A stretch of DNA of 64,000 nt from JAXDBM01 sp963709485 (GTDB lineage: Bacteria; Desulfobacterota; Syntrophia; Syntrophales; Fen-1087). Under the pieces are notes generated by a model. The model made no database searches. It was not told where the DNA came from and saw only the letters and a program-made list of their open reading frames with translations. Position 1 is the stretch's first letter; every line of letters starts with the position of its first letter. The stretch covers positions 1 through 64,000 of the forward strand of contig CAVPWE010000001.1 of NCBI GenBank assembly GCA_963709485.1, written 5' to 3'. Both the position numbers and the translations under genes were made by a program. This document shows positions 35,144 through 43,742 of the stretch, piece by piece.

Positions 35144-36165
35144 CAGGGCTTCTCTTTGGGCTCAGCCCGGACCAGGCCCAGTTTCTCCCGAACGGCCGCC
35201 TCGATTTCCTTCAGGGTATCCTCATTTTCCTTGAGAAAAGTCTTGGTGTTGTCCCGGCCCTGGCCGAGGCGCTCGCCCTTGTAGGAATACCAGGAGCCGC
35301 TCTTTTCGAGGATGCCTTTTTCCGCCGCCAGGTCGAGGATGTCACCTTCCCTGGAGATCCCTTCGCCGAAGATGATGTCGAATTCCGTTTCCCGGAAGGG
35401 AGGCGCCACCTTGTTCTTGACGACCTTGACCCGGGTTCGCATGCCGATTACGTCCTGACCCTGCTTGAGGGCCGTCACTTTCCGGATGTCGAGCCGCATG
35501 GAGGAATAGAATTTCAGCGCGTTGCCGCCTGTCGTCGTTTCGGGATTTCCGAAAAATACCCCGATCTTCATCCTGAGCTGGTTGATGAAGATGACGGAGG
35601 TCCTGGATTTGCTGATGCTTCCGGTCAGCTTGCGGAGCGCCTGCGACATGAGGCGGGCCTGAAGGCCCATCTGGGCGTCGCCCATCTCCCCCTCCAGTTC
35701 GGCCTTGGGGACCAGGGCCGCGACGGAATCGACGACAAGGACGTCCAGGGCGCCGCTGCGGACGAGGGTTTCGGCAATTTCGAGGGCCTGTTCACCGCTG
35801 TCGGGCTGCGAGATCAGCAGGTCGTCCGTATTGACGCCGATCTTGCTGGCGTAGGACACGTCCAGGGCATGCTCGGCATCGATGAACGCCGCCAGACCGT
35901 TCTGCTTCTGCGCCTCGGCCACGATGTGCAGGGCGAGGGTCGTTTTGCCGCCCGATTCGGGACCGAAAATCTCGATCACCCGGCCCCGGGGAATGCCGCC
36001 CACGCCCAACGCGGCATCAAGACCGATGGAGCCCGTCGGGATGACGGGGATGTCGGCGACCTTGTCACTGCCGCCCAGCCTCATGATGGAGCCCTTTCCA
36101 AACTGACGTTCGATCTGGGTGATAGCCAGATCCACCGCCTTTGTCCGATCCGTATCCGATGCCAT
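35143..36165 (-). CDS. recA: Recombinase A
   Basis: The 340-residue RecA has a Walker A loop GPESGGKTT (most relatives have GPESSGKTT), the MAW-type acidic residue in FIDAEHALD, Walker B LVVDSVAAL, and the L1/L2 loops (EGEMGDAQMGLQARLMSQALRKL and GNPETTTGGNALKFYSSMRLDIR). It starts at an ATG after GGGAGGTCAAA. There is no promoter or operator in the 18-base gap to thpR, so expression comes from upstream, where an SOS-like operator is found at 38621-38640. Confidence 0.98.
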   Translation of the reverse strand: MASDTDRTKAVDLAITQIERQFGKGSIMRLGGSDKVADIPVIPTGSIGLDAALGVGGIPRGRVIEIFGPESGGKTTLALHIVAEAQKQNGLAAFIDAEHALDVSYASKIGVNTDDLLISQPDSGEQALEIAETLVRSGALDVLVVDSVAALVPKAELEGEMGDAQMGLQARLMSQALRKLTGSISKSRTSVIFINQLRMKIGVFFGNPETTTGGNALKFYSSMRLDIRKVTALKQGQDVIGMRTRVKVVKNKVAPPFRETEFDIIFGEGISREGDILDLAAEKGILEKSGSWYSYKGERLGQGRDNTKTFLKENEDTLKEIEAAVREKLGLVRAEPKEKP

Positions 36166-36183
36166 TTTGACCTCCCTGGGTAT

Positions 36184-36771
36184 TTATTGTGATCCCTGAA
36201 ACGGAAAATCGGCCAATACGGTGTAGATGGCCCCCTTTGGCGTCAGATCGCTCTTGAACAGGGTCAGCCCCTTCGCCTCGAAAGACCCGGCCGATTCAGG
36301 TCCTTTTTCGGCAAGTGTTTTATCAATCCCGGCCAGCCCCTGGGGGGATTTGATCCGGGCCAGCGTGAGATGCGCCCGGAACGGCCGCTCCTCCCTTTTG
36401 AATCCGCATGCCTCAAGTCCCCTGTCGATGGCATGCTGCAGGTCGATCAGCCTCACTACATCTCCGCCCACACCGATCCACAGCACCCGTGGCCGCCTGG
36501 TGTTCGGGAAAACGCCGAGCCCCTGAACGTCCAGTTTCAGTTCCCGGCTCGCCGCGGCATGTCCGGAGACAAGCCTGGAAATTTCCCCGATGTCTTTTCT
36601 ACCAATATCGCCGAAAAATTTCAATGTCAGGTGAATGCCCTGCGGCCGGACCCAACTGATCGAGCCGTGGATGTTCTTTCTCAATTCTTCCTGGATGGCG
36701 GCGATTTTTTTGAGTACCGCTTCGGGCGGGTCTATGGCCAGGAATGCACGCACTTTTTCTTCTTCAGCCAT
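36184..36771 (-). CDS. thpR: RNA 2',3'-cyclic phosphodiesterase (ThpR/LigT)
   Basis: The 195-residue 2H-phosphoesterase has the two HxTx motifs, GIHLTLKFFGDIG (~residue 47) and FRAHLTLARIKSP (~130). The early segment RAFLAIDPPEAVLKKI is typical of ThpR. In vitro, relatives open 2',3'-cyclic phosphates and can ligate tRNA halves; the cellular role is unclear. The start overlaps the cinA end by eight bases. Confidence 0.9.
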   Translation of the reverse strand: MAEEEKVRAFLAIDPPEAVLKKIAAIQEELRKNIHGSISWVRPQGIHLTLKFFGDIGRKDIGEISRLVSGHAAASRELKLDVQGLGVFPNTRRPRVLWIGVGGDVVRLIDLQHAIDRGLEACGFKREERPFRAHLTLARIKSPQGLAGIDKTLAEKGPESAGSFEAKGLTLFKSDLTPKGAIYTVLADFPFQGSQ

Positions 36772-38020
36772 CTTCCCGCTCTCCTTCCAGATGGCGTTTC
36801 AGCATGAGCAGCGCCGCCTGGGATGAGATAATCTTGTTGCGGCGGCGGTCCCATCGGAAAGCGTGGCGGCGGCAAAGGGTTTCGCTCCCGTCCGCCAGCG
36901 CGATGTAAACCGTGCCCACCGGCTTCTGATCCGTTCCCCCCGTCGGGCCGGCAATCCCGGTAATGGCCAGCCCAAGGTCAGTGCGGGCAAGCTTCCGGAT
37001 CCCTTCGGCCATGCGGCGGGCTGTCTGCTCGCTCACCGCGCCGCATGCCTCAAGCATATCCGCCGGTACTCCCAGCAGGTCCGTTTTCGCGGCATTGCTG
37101 TAGGTGACCACGCTCCGCTCGAGAAAGGCCGAACTGCCCGGGATGTCCGTCAGGCGGTCCGTCACCAGGCCGCCCGTGCAGGATTCCGCCACCGCCAGGG
37201 TCCAGCCCCTTGCGATCAGGAATTTCGCCACGAGTCCCTCGAGGGTCTCGCCATCGTATGCGAAGATGTGCTTTTTCAGCCTGTGAATGACTGCTTCCCT
37301 TGCCTCGTCAACCCTTGCCGCCGCCAGCGTCTCTTCGGCGTCTCTCGCCGTCAGGACGATGTGGTTTTCCGGAAAGTTCGGGTAAAAGCCGATGCCGACA
37401 CCGAGACGGGCCGGGTCCAGATCCGCCAGCGCCTGGTCGACAGCCGCCTCGGAAAGGCCGAATGTTTTGATCGTCCGCACGGCTGCATGCCGGGCTGCTT
37501 CGGGGAATTCCCGCCGCAGGATCGGGAGAACCCCTTCGGGCAGCATCCTTTGGACTTCCCGGGGCACGCCGGGGATGACGGCAATCACCTTGCCCTTCTG
37601 CTTGAGGGCGAAACCGGCCGCCGTCCCGACCGGGTTGGGGATCACTTCCGCCCCTGCGGGAAAGTCCGCCTGTTTGGCATTGTTCTCCGTCCAGTTCAGA
37701 CGGTATTTTTCAAAGAGTCCCCGAATGTTCCGAAGGACGGCTTCATCCCGGCAAAGCTCCAGTCCGAAGGCCCGGGCAATCGCCGCGGTCGTGATGTCGT
37801 CCGCCGTGGGTCCGAGTCCCCCCGTCACAACGACCGCATCGCTCTGTGCCAGAATATACCCCAGGGCCTGCTTGATGAGGCGGTCGTCATCGCCGACGGA
37901 CATCAACAGGCTCACCCGCCATCCCTGCGTTGTGAAAACACGGGCCATCATGGAAGAATTGGTGTCCTGTGTCCGGCCGCTGGTCAGCTCGTTGCCGATG
38001 GTGAGAATGCCGATTTTCAT
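36764..38020 (-). CDS. cinA: CinA family protein (NMN deamidase / competence-damage protein)
   Basis: The 418-residue protein has two domains. The N-terminal MoaB-like COG1058 domain has ILTIGNELTSGRTQDTNSSMMARVF and VVTGGLGPTADDITTAAIARAF. The C-terminal PncC/CinA amidase domain has LAVAESCTGGLVTDRLTDIPGSS, VVTYSNAAKTDLLGV and ITGIAGPTGGT. The pair is linked to NMN recycling and pyridine-nucleotide repair. cinA upstream of recA is common in bacteria, and here it belongs to the same operon. Confidence 0.93.
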   Translation of the reverse strand: MKIGILTIGNELTSGRTQDTNSSMMARVFTTQGWRVSLLMSVGDDDRLIKQALGYILAQSDAVVVTGGLGPTADDITTAAIARAFGLELCRDEAVLRNIRGLFEKYRLNWTENNAKQADFPAGAEVIPNPVGTAAGFALKQKGKVIAVIPGVPREVQRMLPEGVLPILRREFPEAARHAAVRTIKTFGLSEAAVDQALADLDPARLGVGIGFYPNFPENHIVLTARDAEETLAAARVDEAREAVIHRLKKHIFAYDGETLEGLVAKFLIARGWTLAVAESCTGGLVTDRLTDIPGSSAFLERSVVTYSNAAKTDLLGVPADMLEACGAVSEQTARRMAEGIRKLARTDLGLAITGIAGPTGGTDQKPVGTVYIALADGSETLCRRHAFRWDRRRNKIISSQAALLMLKRHLEGEREDG

Positions 38021-38043
38021 TTCCGAATTTGCACCGCAGTTTT

Positions 38044-38502
38044 TTATATTTTCCAGAATTTCAACAAGATCTGGAGCGACAGGTTCGCGTATATTCCCGC
38101 CGCCACATCATCCATGACAACCCCGTAGCCCCCCGGAAGCCGGTTTTGAACAAGGCGGGCGGGAAAGGGTTTGAGTATGTCGAACAGTCTGAAAAAAGCA
38201 AAGCCCAGCAGGATGTGCCAGCCGGTCGGGGCCACCAGAAACATGGTCCACATGAAGCCGGTGATCTCGTCGATCACGATCTGTGGCGCGTCCTTTTTCA
38301 GAAAAATCTTTTCCGCCTCCTGCGATACGTAAATGGCCAGGAAGGTCAGGGCCAGAGCCGACAGCAGGTAGAGGGGCCAGGACAGGGGGGAAAAGATCAG
38401 ATAAATCGGTATCGCGACAACCGTTCCCGCCGTTCCCGGGGCGAAAGGAGCGAAGCCGCTGCCGAGACCGGTAGCGAGGGCCTTGATGAATTTTTCGTTC
38501 AG
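38044..38502 (-). CDS. pgpA: Phosphatidylglycerophosphatase A
   Basis: The membrane enzyme dephosphorylates phosphatidylglycerol phosphate. It has the PgpA motifs GSGFAPFAPGTAGTVVAIP and IVIDEITGFMWTM, helices LYLLSALALTFLAIYV and WHILLGFAFFRLFDILKP, and PGGYGVVMDDVAAGIYANL. The frame is open to an ATG at 38604, but that ATG lies about eight bases from the predicted transcript start and the extra residues do not resemble the family. The CTG at 38502, preceded by AGAGAGG, yields NEKFIKALATGLGSG and the usual ~150-residue length, so I prefer it. It is the first gene of the recA operon. Confidence 0.8.
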   Translation of the reverse strand: MNEKFIKALATGLGSGFAPFAPGTAGTVVAIPIYLIFSPLSWPLYLLSALALTFLAIYVSQEAEKIFLKKDAPQIVIDEITGFMWTMFLVAPTGWHILLGFAFFRLFDILKPFPARLVQNRLPGGYGVVMDDVAAGIYANLSLQILLKFWKI

Positions 38503-38618
38503 AAAACACCTCTCTTCAGGCCAACCGGGCGGCGACAATTCTCTGATCCGTGGCAAATTACATACTTTCCCACATCTGTCAATGATTTTGATCGGCACTG
38601 TCATCGCAACGGCCGTTT

Positions 38619-38647
38619 GAAATAGAACAAACGTTCTATTATGTCAA
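38619..38647 (-). promoter_or_regulatory. Promoter of the pgpA-cinA-thpR-recA-recX-alaS operon
   Basis: Read on the minus strand: TTGACA (38647-38642), a 17-base spacer and TATTTC (38624-38619). The spacer is almost filled by the palindrome at 38621-38640. Confidence 0.6.
38621..38640. promoter_or_regulatory. LexA-type SOS operator (GAAC-N4-GTTC)
   Basis: A perfect dyad, AATAGAAC-AAAC-GTTCTATT, with 8-base arms contains GAACnnnnGTTC, the LexA/DinR box core known from Firmicutes. It sits between the -35 and -10 of the operon that contains recA and recX, where a repressor would block RNA polymerase. Confidence 0.65.
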
Positions 38648-38820
38648 ATAAAAAAATATTGGGCATAAAAAATATTGGACGCCTGAAAAGTAAGAAAAAG
38701 GAGATCCGATCCCAAAAGGATTCGTTTTACCCATGACCGGAGGGAAGTGACATGATTGTGCTCCCGGTTTTCCAAATGCAGAAGGCACGGCTGCAAATGA
38801 AGGTTTGGAGCTGTATTTTA

Positions 38821-38849
38821 TTGACATTTCGGAGTCATTTTCCTATTGT
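38821..38849 (+). promoter_or_regulatory. Promoter at the start of the AT-rich island
   Basis: TTGACA (38821-38826), a 17-base spacer and TATTGT (38844-38849). It lies about 80 bases ahead of the first island gene. The 38648-38820 interval holds nothing else I can support. Confidence 0.6.
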
Positions 38850-38929
38850 GGATGCATCCTTTACGCACATTCAGTGCCACGGATTCAGGGAATAGAAAAA
38901 GAAACTACCTTAAGTTGAAGGGAAATATT

Positions 38930-40177
38930 ATGATTAAGAATCATTTCAAGAAAATTGTTGTCTTGTTGTGCTTTATTATTACGGTTTTAATCGCTTTTCC
39001 CGCACATAGCGCCACTGTGTTTGGACCGAAGCAATATGTGAGAACCAGTGGGTCGCCGAATGCCTATACAGATACTTTCCAATCATTAGGAGGACCCGGA
39101 AGCCTTATTATCAGAAATGGAAATACTTCTGGAGGAAACAAAGTCGAAGGAACTGATACCATTACGAGCGGGAAAGTCTATATCAACGGTACACTCATAT
39201 TTGGTCCAAGCGATTTTAAGAGTTCCGTTTATTATATGGCAAGATCCGTTCAATTAAGCAATGGGACCAATACTTTATATGCCGAATTAGGCAGTTCTCC
39301 GGGGAGTTATTTTTCCGCTGAAGTTACTGGCGTTGCCATGCCATCGCCGCTAACATTGGAAATAACTTCTCCTTTAGATGGGGTTACTATATTTCGGCAT
39401 GATGTTAGCGTACAGGGAATAATCTCTAACTCCTCCGGTGTTGAGACTGGCGTAGTTGTCAACGGCATCGTAGCTCATGTATTTGGCAATCAATTTGTGG
39501 CAAATCACGTCCCACTGGCTGAAGGTCAAAATAGCATTGCCGTCAGCGCCACGGATGTCAATGGCGCCACAAAGTCAAAATCTGTTACGATAAACGCGGC
39601 TTCAGGTAAATTCATTGAACTTACCTCATTATGGGATTCAGGAGTAGCACCCCTGGATGTAATATTGCGGATCAACGGCTCCTTCTCCATTACCAATCCG
39701 GTCATTACCCCAACTGGTCCAGATTCTATAGAACGTCTCGCAAGTGATAATCCCGATGAATACAAATATCGGATTGCCACGGAGGGTTTCTATACTTTCA
39801 CAGCCACCGTGACCGGACCAGACGGCAGTGTCTATTCAGACGCAGTAGGCATAACTTCTTTTTCTCTCGCGCAGATTGACACGCTGCTCAGATCAAAATG
39901 GGCAAAATTGGAGAACGCCTTGTCGAATAAAGACATTTCCACAGCGCTAACATTGCTTTGCCCCATCAGTAGAAGCCGCTATCAGACAATGTTTAATCTT
40001 CTGAAAGATCAATTGCCGGCAATAGTTGCAGCGCGCACTGATCTTGTTTTGGATTCGATAAAAGGAGATTTTGCTTTTTATGAGCAGAATAAATTAGAAA
40101 ATGGTTCTGTCTTCAGTTACCCGGTTAGATTTGCCAGAGATCCATCATCAGGGTTATGGCTGATTAAAGAATTCTAG
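38930..40177 (+). CDS. Secreted Ig-like repeat protein
   Basis: The 415-residue protein starts at an ATG after GAAGGGAAA. A signal peptide ends at PAHSA. The segment YVRTSGSPNAYTDTFQSLGGPGSLIIRNGN is a beta-rich module. At least one bacterial Ig-like domain follows (LEITSPLDGVTIFRHDVSVQGIISNSSG... NSIAVSATDVNGATKSKSVTI), then PKD-like strands (YTFTATVTGPDGSVYSDA). The C-terminal ~100 residues (LRSKWAKLENALSNKDISTALTLLCPISRSRYQTMFN) are helical. It is probably a surface or secreted protein. The coding sequence is AT-rich compared with the window, marking the left end of the island. Confidence 0.65.
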   Translation: MIKNHFKKIVVLLCFIITVLIAFPAHSATVFGPKQYVRTSGSPNAYTDTFQSLGGPGSLIIRNGNTSGGNKVEGTDTITSGKVYINGTLIFGPSDFKSSVYYMARSVQLSNGTNTLYAELGSSPGSYFSAEVTGVAMPSPLTLEITSPLDGVTIFRHDVSVQGIISNSSGVETGVVVNGIVAHVFGNQFVANHVPLAEGQNSIAVSATDVNGATKSKSVTINAASGKFIELTSLWDSGVAPLDVILRINGSFSITNPVITPTGPDSIERLASDNPDEYKYRIATEGFYTFTATVTGPDGSVYSDAVGITSFSLAQIDTLLRSKWAKLENALSNKDISTALTLLCPISRSRYQTMFNLLKDQLPAIVAARTDLVLDSIKGDFAFYEQNKLENGSVFSYPVRFARDPSSGLWLIKEF

Positions 40178-40186
40178 GAGAGAAAG

Positions 40187-40825
40187 ATGACAACAATATG
40201 CAAGGTGATCCTTTCTTTATCTTTGATGATTATTGGTTGTTTCTCATATGCAACTTCAGCTTATTCTTGGCTCCTGTATAATAAGCCGGAGTTTCGAGGA
40301 GGTGTGATTGATGCGGAGACAAAGCAACCGGTCGAAGGCGCAGTGGTTGTGGTTTTGTATGAAAAGTGGGAATTCGGCGGGCCGGGAGGCGGCAATACTT
40401 TCCCGATAGATGCAAAAGAAACACTGACTGATAAAGCTGGAGATTTTTACTTCCCTTCATACAAGACCCTGATAGGCCCTCTGTCTCGGGTATCTAATGT
40501 TTCCTTCATCATCTTCAAACCCGGATACATGTCCATAAATAGAATTAAAGGAATAGAGATTCCTGATGAAAAATATTTTGCAATTAAACAAGACATGATC
40601 GGCAAGGAAGGGGAAATTAAACATGTCGATACTCGCTTTGCAGAGCCGGTCACTTATACGTGGAAGGGTTTGATGGGAATTGTGGAGCTGAAAAAGGCGA
40701 AGACATATGACGAAAGAAGAAAAGGAGTGCCAAGTACTCCAACTGGTTACACTGCCAAAGATTTGCCGCTTATCTTCAAAGCAATTACTGATGACCGCAA
40801 AGATCGCGGATTGGAGGTGAGATAA
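40187..40825 (+). CDS. Exported carboxypeptidase-regulatory-like domain protein, module copy 1
   Basis: The 212-residue protein has a signal peptide and a domain like the carboxypeptidase D regulatory (transthyretin-like) fold: FRGGVIDAETKQPVEGAVVVVLYEKW, a GGPGGGNTFPIDAKETLTDKAGDFYFPSY turn, then VSFIIFKPGY. The C-terminal half (KHVDTRFAEPVTYTWKGLMGIVELKKAKTYDERRK) is shared with the paralog at 41404-42015 at about 70 percent identity. It starts 9 bases after the Ig-like gene and abuts the next gene (stop and start adjacent), so it is part of an operon. Confidence 0.65.
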   Translation: MTTICKVILSLSLMIIGCFSYATSAYSWLLYNKPEFRGGVIDAETKQPVEGAVVVVLYEKWEFGGPGGGNTFPIDAKETLTDKAGDFYFPSYKTLIGPLSRVSNVSFIIFKPGYMSINRIKGIEIPDEKYFAIKQDMIGKEGEIKHVDTRFAEPVTYTWKGLMGIVELKKAKTYDERRKGVPSTPTGYTAKDLPLIFKAITDDRKDRGLEVR

Positions 40826-41401
40826 ATGGAAAATAAAACCAGAACAATGTGTACAATATTAGTGATAATAGCCTGCTCGATGTTATTTGCATTTACTCAA
40901 CCAAGTTTTGCTCTTGATACGAGTACTCATAAGGCACTGAACGAGTATATTGTACAGCAAAGTCTCAATGGTTTCTCTCTTAATGATTATTTAAAAACCC
41001 AATTGGGAATAGAAGATGGAACAGAGGCTTACTTTAAAAACAGTGAGCTAAACCAACAAGTATTCAGGTGGGTTGGAGACGGTGGCGCATTTGAAGACAA
41101 TCCTCCTGAATGCTTTATTCCTTACATGCGTTCGCGTCATCATTTTCACAATCCCATAGACAATAGCGGTTTTTCGGGTATCTCGGACACAGGTATTTTA
41201 TCGGGCATGTCTGCAACAGACTGGGCTATGCAACCTGTCGGTTCCCAGAGTTGCGGATGTTATTCGTGGAACGATGCGCGAGATTATTATTACAAAGCAC
41301 TAACATCTGCCGACAAAGCAACCAGGGAAGCAAATTTTGCTGCAACTTTCAGAGCGGTAGGACAAGTCATGCATCTGGTGCAGGATATAAGGGAGGTTTG
41401 A
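40826..41401 (+). CDS. Truncated copy of the zinc phospholipase C/S1-P1-like protein
   Basis: The 191-residue product has a signal peptide, THKALNEYIVQQ, HHFHNP and QVMHLVQD, which align with residues 1-180 of the longer protein at 42050. It ends abruptly at HLVQDIREV instead of continuing into MSMPEHTHND, so it lacks the last metal-ligand motif and about 500 residues. Nucleotides 41077-41388 are nearly identical to 42286-42597. The ribosome binding site of the next gene (AAGGGAGG) follows immediately after the point where the match ends. It is likely a degenerate duplicate. Confidence 0.6.
   Translation: MENKTRTMCTILVIIACSMLFAFTQPSFALDTSTHKALNEYIVQQSLNGFSLNDYLKTQLGIEDGTEAYFKNSELNQQVFRWVGDGGAFEDNPPECFIPYMRSRHHFHNPIDNSGFSGISDTGILSGMSATDWAMQPVGSQSCGCYSWNDARDYYYKALTSADKATREANFAATFRAVGQVMHLVQDIREV
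41077..41388 (+). repeat. 312-bp near-identical direct repeat, copy 1
   Basis: It matches 42286-42597 with a single difference (T at 41101, G at 42310), whereas the flanking homologous sequence is far more diverged. This pattern points to gene conversion or a recent recombination. Confidence 0.9.
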
Positions 41402-41403
41402 TA

Positions 41404-42015
41404 ATGACGAAACTCATTTCGACCATTATTTCGGTATTTGTAATCTTCATTGCGGTATCAGCACATGCATGGCTCTACTACAGCAAGCCTGAATTCCGTG
41501 GGAGAGTGATTGATGCTGAGACAAAACAACCGATTGAAGGCGCAGTCGTTGTTGTCGTGTATAATAAATGGGAGTTTGGCGGGCCGGGCGGCGGCAATAC
41601 TGTACCTTTCGATGCAAAGGAAACCCTGACGAATCAAGACGGAGATTTCAACTTCCCTTCATACAAAACCATGATCGGTCCTTTATCAAGAGTGTCTGAT
41701 GTTTCCTTCATCATCTACAAACCCAGATATATGTCCGTAAATAGAATTGAAGGAATAAATATTCCTGATGAAAAATATTTTGCCATTGGGAAAGACGTGA
41801 TCGGCATTGAAGGGGAAATTAAATATGTTGATACTCGCTTTGCAGAACCCGTCGCTTATACCTGGAAAGGCTTCAGGGGGATTGCGGAGTTAAAAAAGGC
41901 AAAGACAAACGAGGAAAGAAGAAAAACGAGACCAAGTAGGGGTGGATTGGATGAATATCAATTACCCCTTTTTTTTAAAATATTAGAGGAAGAATATAAG
42001 CATGTCTACAATTAA
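41404..42015 (+). CDS. Exported carboxypeptidase-regulatory-like domain protein, module copy 2
   Basis: The 203-residue paralog of 40187-40825 has the same layout: a signal peptide (LISTIISVFVIFIAVSAHAW), FRGRVIDAETKQPIEGAVVVVVYNKW, GGPGGGNTVPFDAKETLTNQDGDFNFPSY and VDTRFAEPVAYTWKGFRGIAELKKAKT. AAGGGAGG precedes the ATG. The pairing of this family with the phospholipase-like gene is repeated twice, so the two products probably function together at the cell surface. That link is inferred from synteny only. Confidence 0.65.
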   Translation: MTKLISTIISVFVIFIAVSAHAWLYYSKPEFRGRVIDAETKQPIEGAVVVVVYNKWEFGGPGGGNTVPFDAKETLTNQDGDFNFPSYKTMIGPLSRVSDVSFIIYKPRYMSVNRIEGINIPDEKYFAIGKDVIGIEGEIKYVDTRFAEPVAYTWKGFRGIAELKKAKTNEERRKTRPSRGGLDEYQLPLFFKILEEEYKHVYN

Positions 42016-42049
42016 GGAAAAGGTGTTTTAATCCTTGAGGAGGTCGAAA

Positions 42050-43651
42050 ATGAGCAACAGGAAAGAGAAGATATTTCTTGTAATCAATATTTCGTTAGCT
42101 TTTTTGCTAATAGTCGTTAATAGTCTTTATGCGCTAGAAGTGGTAACTCACAGAGCCATAAACGAATATATTGCCAAAAGCGCATTTGTTGGATTTTCTT
42201 TAGATGATTACATAAAACAGCAATTAGGCATGCAGAAGGGATATGATGAAAAATTATTGGGCAAAGAAGTATTCCTATGGCTATCAGACGGTGGCGCATT
42301 TGAAGACAAGCCTCCTGAATGCTTTATTCCTTACATGCGTTCGCGTCATCATTTTCACAATCCCATAGACAATAGCGGTTTTTCGGGTATCTCGGACACA
42401 GGTATTTTATCGGGCATGTCTGCAACAGACTGGGCTATGCAACCTGTCGGTTCCCAGAGTTGCGGATGTTATTCGTGGAACGATGCGCGAGATTATTATT
42501 ACAAAGCACTAACATCTGCCGACAAAGCAACCAGGGAAGCAAATTTTGCTGCAACTTTCAGAGCGGTAGGACAAGTCATGCATCTGGTGCAGGATATGTC
42601 CATGCCGGAACACACTCATAACGATGGTCACTTATTTAGCCAGTATGAGGACTGGGTCAAAGGCCAGAATGTCAGTTATTATTCAGTTTCAGTCGTCTCG
42701 TTTACGCCCAGCGCTTCAATCCCTTTATCGATTTATAATCTTTTTGATACGGAGCAGTATAGCGGTATGAATCCCGATATTACAGCTCAATCAACAATTG
42801 GTCTTGCAGAATACAGCAATGCCAACTTTCTCAGCCCTGACAAGATCTTTTCGGGTTTTGCCTACCCATCTTATAACGACGCAGCAGCAAGAATAGAGCG
42901 CGATCCGGCTACTGATAAAGATATCTTATACCTTGATAAAATCGGCCATGGCGAAAATATAAATTACTTAGCGCGAGCACAAGAATTTTATAACTATCTT
43001 CCCTCAGATTACAAGAAATTATCCTTAACTCTTGACGATGCAAAGGTATATTCGAGCTATGCTGGCTTTCTCATGCCTCGCGCCATCGGCTATTCTTCTC
43101 AGGTATTGAGCTATTTTTTCCGTGGGCAATTGGAAGTAAAAATGGGTGACGGAACTTTAAAGGTTAAAAATGCTTCAGCGGAAACAATTTCAAGCGGAAC
43201 ATTTGCACTCTATTACGACAATGCCGACGGCGTGAGGTCTATCTTAACAAGCATGCAGGCCAACACTCTTACACCCGGAGGAGAACAAACGATTAATTTT
43301 ACTCCGCTTGTCGGCGCGACAACCTATATGCTCGTATATCAAGGTCAGCTTGGCGATGAATCTAATGCTGTAATTGGTAAGTTTATTCCTATTCCTGTCG
43401 AACTTGTGATGTTTACTGTGTCGCTTAGTGGTATTACTGGAGAGAATATGACAAAAAAATCAGTTTTAGTCTGGAACCCAGTAAGCAACGGTCTGGAAAA
43501 GCCACCCATGGATAATGATGACCCTGATTTCCAAGGCTGGCTAATAGAGAAGAGGGACGTGGGTTATCCGATGTTTTCCGGTTTTTCCGGTGACATGGGG
43601 CAAATTGGGAATGGCGACAGTCAAAGAAGACATATGTGGGATGATGCTTGA
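42050..43651 (+). CDS. Zinc-dependent phospholipase C / S1-P1-nuclease-like exported protein, C-terminus disrupted
   Basis: ATG 42050 follows GAGGAGG, and a signal peptide ends near LYALE. The N-terminal ~330 residues look like a Zn-PLC/S1-P1-type helical fold. Candidate metal ligands are in VVTHRAINEYI, MRSRHHFHNPIDN, QVMHLVQDMSMPEHTHNDGH (~residue 178) and GHGENINYLARAQEF. A beta-rich C-terminal part follows (VKNASAETISSGTFALYYDN...). The frame ends at MWDDA (43651). A one-base shift there reads TPNGVPPWLWEDGWFYNR, and another near 43704 joins the next ORF, so the original protein probably ran to 44141. The substrate is unknown. Confidence 0.6.
   Translation: MSNRKEKIFLVINISLAFLLIVVNSLYALEVVTHRAINEYIAKSAFVGFSLDDYIKQQLGMQKGYDEKLLGKEVFLWLSDGGAFEDKPPECFIPYMRSRHHFHNPIDNSGFSGISDTGILSGMSATDWAMQPVGSQSCGCYSWNDARDYYYKALTSADKATREANFAATFRAVGQVMHLVQDMSMPEHTHNDGHLFSQYEDWVKGQNVSYYSVSVVSFTPSASIPLSIYNLFDTEQYSGMNPDITAQSTIGLAEYSNANFLSPDKIFSGFAYPSYNDAAARIERDPATDKDILYLDKIGHGENINYLARAQEFYNYLPSDYKKLSLTLDDAKVYSSYAGFLMPRAIGYSSQVLSYFFRGQLEVKMGDGTLKVKNASAETISSGTFALYYDNADGVRSILTSMQANTLTPGGEQTINFTPLVGATTYMLVYQGQLGDESNAVIGKFIPIPVELVMFTVSLSGITGENMTKKSVLVWNPVSNGLEKPPMDNDDPDFQGWLIEKRDVGYPMFSGFSGDMGQIGNGDSQRRHMWDDA
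42286..42597 (+). repeat. 312-bp near-identical direct repeat, copy 2
   Basis: This is the counterpart of 41077-41388, at a constant offset of 1209 bases. It covers the HHFHNP to HLVQD part of the phospholipase-like gene. Confidence 0.9.
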
Positions 43652-43742
43652 CGCCGAATGGTGTTCCTCCCTGGTTATGGGAAGACGGCTGGTTCTATAA
43701 TAGGAGGAGAAACTAACGCTATTCATTCCTGATTGGGGAGCT

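Noticed and set aside
35143..36165. A separate SOS operator directly in front of recA
   Set aside because: The 18-base gap between thpR and recA holds only the ribosome binding site; the operator-like palindrome is at 38621-38640 at the head of the operon.
41077..42597. Possible insertion sequence or transposon causing the 312-bp repeat
   Set aside because: There is no transposase, no terminal inverted repeats and no target-site duplication; the repeat is internal coding sequence of paralogs.
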